From Bathymodiolus brooksi (Eukaryota > Mollusca > Bivalvia > Mytilida > Modiolidae): a stretch of DNA of 64,000 bases. The DNA lies in the NCBI GenBank assembly GCA_963680875.1, contig OY804583.1, positions 31,175,331 through 31,239,330 on the forward strand, written 5' to 3'. This document shows positions 27,701 through 39,800 of this stretch, one piece after another. The position numbers and the translations under genes are program-made. The notes under the pieces were generated by a model that worked only from the letters and a program-made list of their open reading frames with translations, ran no database searches and was not told the origin of the DNA. Within the stretch, counting starts at the first letter, position 1. The number at the start of each line of letters is the position of its first letter.

Positions 27701-27870
27701 GACATCGTAATGCGGCTACAGTATTATTCTGACATTGTCCATTAGTGTAGTTGCTGATATTACACAAGGATATATCCAATTCTGTTCCAGCACAGGATAC
27801 TGAATATGAATAACCACTTCTTCCTACTTTTCCAAATGTTTTTCCGTTCAGAACTTCAGGGTCGCGGTTA
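27701..27870 (-). CDS. SRCR domain D16, second-half exon (divergent, last visible)
   Basis: Acceptor TTCAG ends at 27871; donor GTAAGT starts at 27700. The 170 nt read [49 protein letters not shown]. Four cysteines remain, but the GWG and HxED motifs are gone, and three N-glycosylation sequons (NIS, NYT, NNT) occupy the loop. The clear donor in phase 1 predicts another exon beyond the satellite array. Confidence 0.84.
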
Positions 27871-30800
27871 CTGAAAATAATTAAATACAATCTCTTTAAT
27901 TATGTAAAATAATATATGACACACGTAGAGCAAAAACAATGCATTGTTTCTTTACTCTAGTTTGTGTTATATTATAATATTGGATAGTCTCTCATGCTCA
28001 TTTACACCCATATTCAGCAATATTTCAGCTAAATCATGTCGACCAGTTTTAGTGGCGGAGGAAGTCAGAGTACCCGGAACCACCAACCATCGGCAAGCAA
28101 CTGGTAAACTTGATCACTTGCGGCTGCGAGTCGAGTGCATCTTTTTGTAGTTGACAAAGCCGGACACGAACACACGCCGTATTGGTGATATGCTTGTATG
28201 AGTTGAGCTACGCCCCCCGCTAATGTTCGCTTGGTCGAGACAATGTGTGTATTGTATGATTTTATTTTTTTCGTACGTTTATATGTAACCATGCGAGGAA
28301 GCACGAGAGCAGGTGACGTTATTAAAGTATTCATGTATTTTGAGGTAATTCATTTTCTGAAAAATTCCGCATGTAACATCATCGAACCAAGTTCTTGTTA
28401 ATACAAAAAAGTCTTTGCAATTGCACATCATAACGTAATTGGTATACTGTAAATGACGGGCATGCTGCAAGTTAAGGAATAACAAACCTTGTTGGAAAAC
28501 CTAAGGTTTGACAGATGATTCTTGCCACATTCACGGTCATATTTTCCTTGCAAACATGCTGCCATGTGGTATTTGTAGAAATTTCTAATATTCCTTCAAA
28601 AGAGCCTGTTCCTCCTTGCAATCTTACTTGCATCTGTTGACCTAGGTATTAGATAAATGACAAGTTAACATATATAAATCGTATTAGTACATGTATAGCA
28701 TTGATTAGTTTGTTGCTTAACCTCAATCGACAAATAGTTCATGAATAATGAGGACCAGAACAAGTTCAATAAAGCAATATAAATAAATGACGGGGCAATA
28801 TAACAATATGGGAAGCGACTTTTGAGTGTCACTGGAATATACATAGCATGGAAGGGACGAACAAAATAGGCTTTTCTGACTGCTACAATGAGTCTTCTTT
28901 TACGAAATCCATAAAAGATATATTTAATGTGCATGGAGGATGGTCCAGGCACCAGGCACGATACCCGCTATAATTCACACTCATGCTTACCATATTATAC
29001 CTCCCCCAACGTAGAGATGGCACCTCATATCTGCCTCCTAAGAATACACCGGACACCTCTAAGCCTTGTGAGCTTTCACTAGTACACAGTCCCATCAACA
29101 CGGGGATATTATATACCGGATATTTTACATGAATGTGTACAGAATATGGCTACTCGTTTCTAGTATAAAAGAAATATAACTATTTACTGATATAAATAAA
29201 AATCATGGAAAAGTGGCCTGCTCCGAAGTCAGGATAAACAGTAACGATGCGCACATCATACTGACCACAAAAACAATACATTTACAGTCAACATGATATT
29301 AAATCTACTCATATATTTAATTGACTTTGTTCGAAATCATCTGGAGTTTACCTTTGAGGAATAATGAGACAAACAGTAATATTTGCACTGAATGGAAAGT
29401 TTATAACTACCACACGTCATTCCTACATCCTCTGAATGAGCACAGTCCTCTTTACCCCAACCATTAAATGTGCAAAGAGCAATATCCACTTCTGTTCCTG
29501 TACACTGCATTTCATCCATCCACGTAGGTCCAGCACCGAACCCAAACTTTGAAATCGGAACTACTGCAGGCGTACTACCGGAAATGAAACATTCGAAAAG
29601 CATTGGTGAACATATTTTGGTCAATGTGTTTTGTGTTTTGTACGGATTTTAGTTCGTTTTTTGTTTCTACTATATTGAACTATCCTACCTAATACCTCTG
29701 TGGGCGGACGGTTCAGGTACATGTAGCTATCAGAAATGTAAATGCATTCGTGCAGCACATACATCTAACATTAGGTATGTATGATACATAATTACTTGAT
29801 TCTAACCATTGAATACAGCACATCGGATGCAAACCCTGTATCATGTATGCATGTGTTGCATGATGTACCTTAGTCGATTCTATTGTCATGACGTTATCAG
29901 AAGGGAATGCGGAGCAAAGACCTATGACGTTTTCGTTAATAAATAAAAGAAAATTCTCCACCGGGGAATGCTTTTTGCAACATTTAGTTTGTTCATTGCA
30001 TGTTGCAGGGAAGTGTATCATTAATAATTTAATATATAGCATGTATAATATATAATATGTTTCTACAAAATGACAAATGGTACTTAAATCAAATAGCAAA
30101 TATTAGTTTCCTAACCAAGGTTATCTAGTTTATTGCTGCCATTTGTTATTGACGTGCCTGTACCAAGCCGAGGAAGCTGTTATATATTTGTATGTTGTGG
30201 TTATCGATTTTGTCTCTTTCTTTCAACGATTTCGATATTGAAATTAGGAACTATTCCGACAATGGTGTTTTTTGTTTGTTTTTGTTGGCATTTTATTGCA
30301 TTCAATATGCAGACATTTCATTACCTATGTTTATATCCTAGCATTTTGCAAATGACTTTTGCATCTTTTTCATCAAATCTATCATCACAAATAGAACCCC
30401 ATTGTTGACTATGGTAAACTTCAACTCGACCTTCAAATGGACCTTTCCCACCAACCAATCGAACAGACGTGGCTTTGGAAAAAAAAGGTATATCATGTTT
30501 TGCAATCTAGCATCAAATATTTCACTTAGATTTGTTTGTTAAATAAAAATGCAAGATTTGTGAAATATCTTTACTAGTTTTCCTTTATAGATATACATAC
30601 AAGGTAGAGCATTTCCGAATGAGTTAAAAATATTGCATCTTGACCGATATTGCATTCCATACTTTATCCTTAAAGTTTGGTATGCACTAGTGAGATTCCG
30701 AGTAAAATTATATTTGCACGCAAGCAGACGAGAGATAAACAAGATGGCAGAATTATATCGAATGCATGTTGCAAAGAAATATGGTGATTGTGATCGGTTT

Positions 30801-33765
30801 GAAAGTGTCAAACAATCCAGAAATAGTCAACGCAAAAGCATGTGAAATCACCATAGACAGCTATTATATGTTTATTTAAGTGTCATAATTACAGTATATA
30901 CTGTATGTGATCTGAAAAGGGGTACTGACACTATTTACTCTGAATAAGCTTTACTGAATAGTAAATCCCTTGTTATTTAGTAATTAACAAGGGATACTAG
31001 GTAAAAGCTGTATATCTAGTAAATTGTTAACCTCAAAATTTAGTGTATTAATATTATTTGTGTTTAAAAAAAGGAAGAAGAAATATGGTGAAATGTAATT
31101 GTCACAGACTGAAATATGTTGTACTATATTATAAAAGGGTTACCGCACTAATATTGAGGAACATTAGTGCAATAACCCTATAATATATTACATTATTTGG
31201 GCTAATGTACTTGTGTATGTGTATATAACAACAGTGACACTTTCTTGTGTAATGGTTAGCTACGATCGGGTATATGTGTTTATGGTTGTGTGATTGGCAA
31301 ATCATAATTCGATAATTTTACATTACCGGCGATATATACTTTCTGCACAATATTTTGTAATATTATATTCAAACCATTACCATGCATTCATTCTAATTGT
31401 ATTATCTTCGATACATGAATAACAGAACAACCAATATAATTAATACGTTTTTCATTCGGTATTGGTTGCCATCAAATCCATAGTTCACATGGCGTAGCTA
31501 AGGGTTCTAGTGTGAATGAACTGCCATATTGAATTCTTGTAATCCAACATGTAGATTAATACAATATGGTAGAAAATAAACTGATGCCTACCTTTGAAAT
31601 AATGTCTCATTGGCTTTTATTCAACTTCGAGATATAAGAAGCAGTAACTACAATCCATTTGCGAGCACCTGAATTCACTTCCGGTTTGTGATGTTACTTA
31701 TCTTTTGAGTTTTCTGTGTTGTTGTGTTTTTTCCCTGTGTTCTGTGTGCCCAATGTTGTGAATGTCTCCGGATAGTTCATTCTTGATTGCCCCTTTGCTT
31801 TTCTCTAACTTTAATTGAAACGTACATGTTGCGAAATAACGTCAGATGTGTACGTTCTCCGCATTTTTCATGAATTTTTTCTGCCAAAGTAATTGACAAT
31901 ATTTCGCGGTATTTTAATATTTGCCATTGTTTGACCATTTCTTATGCCAACTAAGAAAACAGTTTTGTCTTTCATTAGAATAGAAATAACAGTATTGTAT
32001 TTGAATAGTTACCGGCATTAATTGGGAATTTGGCGGTCGAAAATGCTGTTTAACCTGGGACGCGTATTACCTTCAACAACTAAATATCGGAACAAACAAT
32101 ATAATTATGTTCGCTGGTAAACTTACAACAGTCAACACCAACGTCTTCTGAATGCTTGCAATCATTGACACTCCATCCTGAATATGAGCAATTTTGAATG
32201 TCAGTTTCAGTTCCTCTACAGTTAACATCCTTCATAAATATCTGTCCACTCCCATAGCCGAAGTGTGACCCAAGAATTACTTGTGGATTACTAGATAAAA
32301 TACAACAGATAAATTATATATCAAATGGAACATCCTTATCACCATCGCAGATAATTCATTTATGATTAATCACATGGTTCATAGCAAGAGTAATACGACG
32401 TGTGCCACTAGTGGAGTACGATATTGCCTATCCTTTCACATCATACGTGTTCAGGCTTCTTGTAACGTTAGAGTTCCTCAATCTGTGTTTGTTTTACTTA
32501 GTATTTAGTTTATCATTTTTTTTTAATCTTTTTATCATTTTTCTTTTGGATTATCTGGCCTTTGAATTACGGCTTCTGATTACTCCTTTAGTTTCATCAA
32601 TCTTTCCTTATGGTGAGTTCCTGTAGTAGGTCAATCATTAATCTGCTGTGTAGTGTTTTATATTTCTTTGTTTGTCATGTTGTCCTGTTTCCTTTGGCCA
32701 TTGTATTGTATGTCCTTCTACGATAACATGCTTCCTATTACCTCTTACCCCTTTGATATCTTCAAACTGCTCATTGACTGTTTGTATAATTGTAATCTAA
32801 CTCTAATCTTCATTTATTTCTTTGACATTGAACATTACATATGCAAAACGTGCAGAGTTCGCATAGCCAATACTGCATTATTAACAACAAATACTTTGAA
32901 AAGATTGAAGATGACAGAGAGATCATTAGAATCCTTAAATCGGAGAAATACAGACAGTACAATGAATGGTCAAAAGAACAGAAAGTAAAAAGACAAACAA
33001 TGATCTACAAAACACTACATACATAAAGATTGATCAACACGAACATCACCCCGCAGCGGAGAAAACAGATTGAAATCTGGAAGGGTAAGAAGGTCCTAAT
33101 CTACTAGTGACACCCATTAAAGTTCAGTTATATCTTTATATCTCTCATTGAGCATGTTGTATATGCTACATGATATGTGTGCATATATCAAACTAATATT
33201 GTTTTAAAGAGGCCGTCATGTCTATCACCACTGATGTTTTGAGTTCGAATCGCGATCAGTGTGAGGTGTACAACATTATGTGATAACGTTTGTCAGTGAC
33301 TTGCGCCAGGTCGGTGGTTTTATCTGGGTCCTCCGGTTTCTTCCACCAATACAACATACCACCACGATATAACTGAAATATTGTTGAAAGTGGTGCTAAA
33401 CACCATAAAACCAAGATTTAAAGCAATATTTATACTAATAATTGTACTTGTTTTCATCCATATTATAAGGATCAATTACCTATTGTTATATCCTAGCATA
33501 TAACATATAACAGCAGCATCAGAGACATCGAATCCGTCATCACATATTGTTCCCCATTGATTACTGTGGAGCAGCTCTACTCTACCACTGGATTCATCAG
33601 GTCCACCAACAAGACGGACCAGAGTGTCTTTTTGTTGTAATAAAATGGAAAATGTGTACTATTTGTTTTTGTTTTCTTTAAATTAACTGGATATTGTTTT
33701 GTTTTGGGATATGTTTTTTTTTTGTCTTTTTTATGTGTTAAGTTTTTGTTTTTGTTTTGCCTGTT

Positions 33766-33801
<36 letters not shown>

Positions 33802-36800
33802 AAATTCGAAACTACTCAACAAAACATGATAGCTAAGGACATAACCATCATTTCTCACGTGCATTTTTAAAGTTAATATGTTGTGACTATCAGTTGCTTG
33901 ACTATTCATTTCACGTACCTCATCATCGCGGGGACACATATCAATAAATGAAAGTAATAAATATGCAAAATGAGCTTCTCTTTTCAAGCGAACACACATA
34001 TTAAAATAAAACAGTGTATACTAAACAGCTGTAAAATTGTGATACCGCAATTCTGTTTTGAAACAAATTAAATTGTTCGGGATAATGTGTTGCTTGACAT
34101 TATTAATAGCAATTGTTCCGTCTAATTTTACTTGAATCATACAGTCTTTGATTCAACACTGTGAATATTGTTAACTTTTAATCAGAACTAAATTGGTATT
34201 CATAGTTTACGAGGTGAATCATATTGTAGTTTCTCGATCTTTAGTTTTCTCTGTAATGGTTTGTAGATCATTACAGAATATACAATTGAAACATTTGTGG
34301 AACAACAAATGTACTCACCACATATCACCGATACATCTTCACTATGGCTACAGTCTGAATGTCCCCAACCACTCGATCCACATGCTGATATGTCCTTTTC
34401 GTTTCCTTGACAATTGAGATTGTCTAATAAAATCATTCCTGTTCCTTGACCAAAATGAGCAACGCCGATGTAATAAGGATAGCTGAAGGTAAAACGAATA
34501 GATATTGGCAGACAATGATTTGACAAATGAACTAGCTGGATTTAAAATACTCTATAAATTAGCCAAGCATAGTAAACTCACCTTGTACGAAATCCTAAGT
34601 TGTCACAAACAACTTTTGCTTCTTTTACCCTAAATGAATCGTCACATACAGTGCCCCACATGTTATTGTGAAATACTTCCAGTCTACCATGTGAGGGTCG
34701 CCTTCCATTCACAAGTCTGAGCAGTGTTTTGCCTGCAACATATTTCATGAAATTATGTTGAAATGTGTCAATTTGCTTAGTGAACATTATCGGTAGTTCA
34801 ATTCCCGTAGCTATGAGCAATCCACAATTTTTCTTTGCTCTGTTTACTTTCTTTCAGTAAAGAATCTACATGTGTTATTATTCACAAGGTAAAACAGTAA
34901 TTGTTTGCTACAGCATAAACAACAACATGAACCAGTCAACTTTTATCATCAAATAAACACATGCTAATGGCAGACCCCGTTTTAAAAATACGGCAGAGAT
35001 TGGGAGAGGCACATAATCATTTGGCAGGGTTAAACATGCTAATTAAATCATAATCCTTTGTTGACGACAGACACCAAGAAACATACACATAATACTCTAT
35101 CTGGACAGAATCGCTTGAACTGAAAAGACTTCAAGTTCAGAGAAATTATGTCAAATATTTCCCCATGATTATGCAATCCTTATTGGAAAATACAAAACAT
35201 GGTATAGTATGTTACGCACTGACTGTTAAGTGTTTTGATATTTTGTGGGTAGTGCACTGCTCCATCCAATAATCAAGAATTGTATACACTGTTACAGTGG
35301 TAATCAGTTGAACGATTAACGGCTGTGTGAAATTCGGACGGAGGGGCTAAATGGAACGTCATTATGCCAAAGCGAAATGTACACGAACAAAATTAACTAA
35401 ACATCTAATTATAACACTGTTGGATTGTATTATAAGACGTATACATATATATATATATATATATAACGTCTAAGGGAATCTACCAACCAGAGAACTTAAT
35501 GAGTAACGGATCGTCGAGACATGACGATGCAACACAAACAAAATAAATTATAGAAGTCTAGAAGATTGTGCAACGATACTGATACAAATAATATATTGAC
35601 AAAATTTTCGATCAACAAATGACCTTCCTCAGTGTCTATCTACGAAACCAGTCAACGTTCAATCTTACGGGGTGTTGTATCGTTACGGTATACCGATACC
35701 ATACAAGTAAACTAAACTATGAACGTCTAAAATGGTTGTAAAACAACACCAAGTACACAAAACAAAGTGATAAAGAATTAAGCACTTTGTTGAATGACAA
35801 AATTGTCGTCCCACCGAGGGACTTTATCAATGTCTAATTGAATAAAATGTCGAACCAATATGGCGACTTTACAATTAAAAAATAATTGATGGTCCATGTG
35901 CGGGACAAAAGAACCAGATGTTACTCATACGAAAATACATACATTTTTTGAATGAGTTTGGGTATCATACCGTTTTTCAAAAATATTTTTGACAGTGCTG
36001 TTTGTTGCATTAACCAATAATGTCTCATTTTTATTTTTATTTCTAATTAAACATTTATTTAAATGTGTAGCCCTATTGTGTATTTATATTATTGTTGTTG
36101 TACTTTTATTTTTTTATATGTGGGATTTTAATTCTTTTATGTATGTATTTTCACATGAGTAACATCTGATTCTTTTGTCCCGCACATTGACCGTCAAAAT
36201 TATTTTTTTTGAAATTGTAAAGTCACCATATTGGTTCGACATTTTATTCAATTAGACATTGATACAATCCATCGGTGGGACGAACATTTTTTCATTCAGC
36301 AAAGTGTTAAATTCTTTATCACTTTGTTTTGTGTACTTGGTGTTGTTTTACAAACCATTTTAGACGTATATATATATTAATGCATCATTGTATGGTTTGT
36401 ACTTGTGTTAGGCTTATATGGGTGACGGTTTAACATACCACAAGTGACACCCGCATCTTCGCCATGACTGCAATCATTTATTCCCCATCCTTGAAAGTTA
36501 CATGCAGCAATATGAGATTCCTCTCCTTTACACTTTAAGCCGTCCATCATAATTTGACCACTTCCCTGTCCAAAGTGGGCACTTTGGTATACTGTTACAT
36601 TTCTGTAAAAAATAGCTACCTGATGAAAGTTAATTAGATATCTAGCTTTATCCTGCAATTGTACGATTTAGAGTGCTAATAAAGAGGAATAAATAGGCTT
36701 CAGTGTTGTTAGGCTATGGACCCAATAACGTATTCTAGGTACCAGATTTATGTAGAGAGATAAAAAGAAATGTTGCGATTGCTCCAAGCCAATGTAATGG

Positions 36801-39800
36801 ATATGGTAAACATATGTATTTGTCTACCAACGCTCATGTGGCACCCGTTGATTATATAAATATATATGCAGACTGGGTGAGACCTTTCCAACTTGAAACT
36901 TGCGTGATAATGATACACATAATGGTAGGGAAATTCCCCCTTCAAAATATCAATGGGTGGGTATTATTAAGTTATGATATATACATGTAAATAAGTCATA
37001 TTTTTACACGCCCATGCAGTTTCGTCATTGTCAGAGCAAATTTTTCTATAATTATGGGATAATTTCACATGCTAATGTGCAAAACAAATATATGTGTGCT
37101 TATGTTGTATCTTAATTTAATATATTAATGAGTCGACAATAACTTATTAATACATCAATGGGTATACATGTCGTTTTTCCAACATGTAAATGGCCCTGGC
37201 TTTGGTGTTAAGGGAATGTAATACCACCTATCATTTTCTTCCTTAAGTAGGGAATCTCACATCCTGCTACATCCTTCCTATCAATTGTCTATACATGTTT
37301 ACTTTAAGATGTATATCAGGTTCTAGGTGAGGACGTTTCTACAACTCACATGATTTCAGTCTCGTCCAAAGACATAAAAGTGTATCTGATTCGCCCACCA
37401 CAACATGAGGGACAATTTTCTCAACTGGAAATAAAATAAAATTTTTGGAAACGGGGGATGCCTTTGGAAGTGAATATCAATGGCTAACAAATATGTACCT
37501 TGTGCTGAAACCAAGCATTCTGCATATTACTTTGCCGTCATTTACTGTAAAACCATCATCACAAATAGATCCCCATTTATCATTATGGAACACCTCAGCT
37601 CTCCCTTCAAATGGACCAGAACCGCCAGTAAGACGTACTCCAATGCCTAATAAAACAACACGTGTGAAGGTGAGACCTGTCTTGTTTATCAGAAAAAAAA
37701 TATATATTTGCTATATATATATACAACATATTGCATATTGTGAACAAACAGAAAAATATCAAAATAAGAAAAAATATCTTGAATTGTCAAGTTCGCTGAT
37801 CAGTTAAACTACATTTTTTTTAAGTATAAAGAACGTGTTTCCTACCACATGCAATAACAACATCTTCGAAGTGACTGCAAGCGTGTGTTCCCCATCCAGG
37901 AAAAGAGCATTCGCCGAGGTCATCTTCCATCCCTGAACATCTTAGATGACTCATCCATATTTGGCCACTACCCGCGGTAAATTGACTAACACCATAGATG
38001 TGAGGCTGACTGAAAAATTACATGTTGTGGTTTTATAGGAAAAACACTGTATTTTCATTGGACACATAGCCGGGTACATCGGGTAATGAAAAGAGGAGGA
38101 ATCGTAAATATGCATCATTTCATACAAATAATTAACATAATCATTTCTATGTAAGTCCTAGCATTAGTTATCTAGCCTATCATTTAAAGAATTTCTCTTG
38201 TGCTGGTTGAACACAAACATGTTCATCTTGTAAAAACTTAGAATGGAGATGAATGTTATCGATATTGAAACAAGGAATGTTGGCGTTTTTCATTTTTATC
38301 CAACAAAAAACGACGTTACATACGGAAACTAGAAACGGACTTTATGTATTGTTTGCCAGTGGCATCGTTGATGATATTATCAATTGTTTTGCTTTATTTA
38401 TCGACTTGTATGTTTAACCGTATTATTATACTAAACATACGTTGTGTTGTACCCCAGCTGAAAGCATATTACACGAGCATCAGCTTGGTCAAAGCCGTCA
38501 GCACATACTGTTCCCCATTGTTGATTATGAAACACCTCTAATCGTCCATCAGACGGGCTTGCACCTCCATAAAGACGAATCCTAGTACCTAGGTATGTAC
38601 AAAAATGTAATTTGTATATATGAGTTCCAGTTTCAGAGTTATATTTACATATATTTTTTCTATTTACCAAAAGAATAACTCCATATTTTCAAGGTTTTGA
38701 ACGTCAATTGACAATTATATTAATAGCAGGATATTAGGCATATCTAAATATTAATAAAGTCCGCTTTAGGGTGTAAGCCTGGGGTATGGGAGATAACTCT
38801 ATTTTCAATGTCTTCTCAAATATATGATCATCTGTGCGTTTGAACATTCCCCCTCAATTCCAAGCTTCTTTGTGACAAAGATTGTTTATATTGGATATAG
38901 CCAGTTAAAAAAATGACTCCTTTTCCTTTTACCTTTCCATAGCTGTTCTCCTTGTATTTTTATATCTTATGCTAGTGTCAGGCACAGGGGCTGGGTGCGT
39001 CCGAAAACAAAACTAAACAAAACAACTATATAATACTACAATGGGGCGACTTCGGAATGCCTTAATATTTTCACAAAATGTTTTCACCAGTCGAAAGTCA
39101 AGTAATTTTCCTTTCCAAAGAGACCCCAATTGTTAGTGTAGGCCTTGAAAATTGAGAGAGTTCTAACGGGCTTTTTGATTGGCTGAAAACGATTGTTCAG
39201 CCAATCAAAAAGCCGTTATAACTCTCTCAATTTTCATGTCTATGGCGTTTGTGAAGGATGCAAATGGGATTTCTTTCAAAAACATACTTAAAGGGCATAT
39301 ACATTGGCGAAAGATAAGAAATTTTAACGTAATTTGAATGGATGAAAGTATTTAGCTAGTCAAAATGACTCGTTTACGCAAGTGAAAGTCTGTACACAGA
39401 TGGGAAGTGGTCAACCCAGCGTTTGTACGACTTCGGATTTTCACGCCGTTTTGCTTTGGTTCGTGTATGATACCTCAGCAGTTCGGAGGCCTACACTAAC
39501 AATTGGGGTCTCTTTGGAAAGGAAAATTACTTGACTTTCGACTGGTGAAAACATTTTTTGAATTTTTTTTTGAAAATATTAAGGCGTTCCGAAGTTACGA
39601 TCAATTTAACACGACGACTTAAAAAAATGGAAGCAAGTGGGTTCGCCCCCTTGTAGTATTATATAGTATTTTTTATTTATTTTTTTCGGACGCACCTAGC
39701 CCCTGTGGTGTCAGGCAGTGTGTTATTATTATATGCCGGTGCACACAAAATATCATTGAAATATCTCTTTCCAGAAAAATGTTCATCGAAATATGTTGTC

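Noticed and set aside
27871..28487. Gene end (stop exon or poly-A signal) near D16
   Set aside because: D16b has a good donor in the expected phase and no in-frame stop. AATAAA-like words occur all over this AT-rich DNA and prove nothing.
33577..33999. 140-codon minus-strand open frame with a glycine run
   Set aside because: The glycine run is the poly(C) tract read backwards. Only its last ~17 codons overlap exon D14a in frame; the rest is intron.
38160..38300. Third copy of the satellite-source element (TTATCGATATTGAAACAAGG)
   Set aside because: Only about 35 bases look alike and the head is missing, so I did not count it as a copy.
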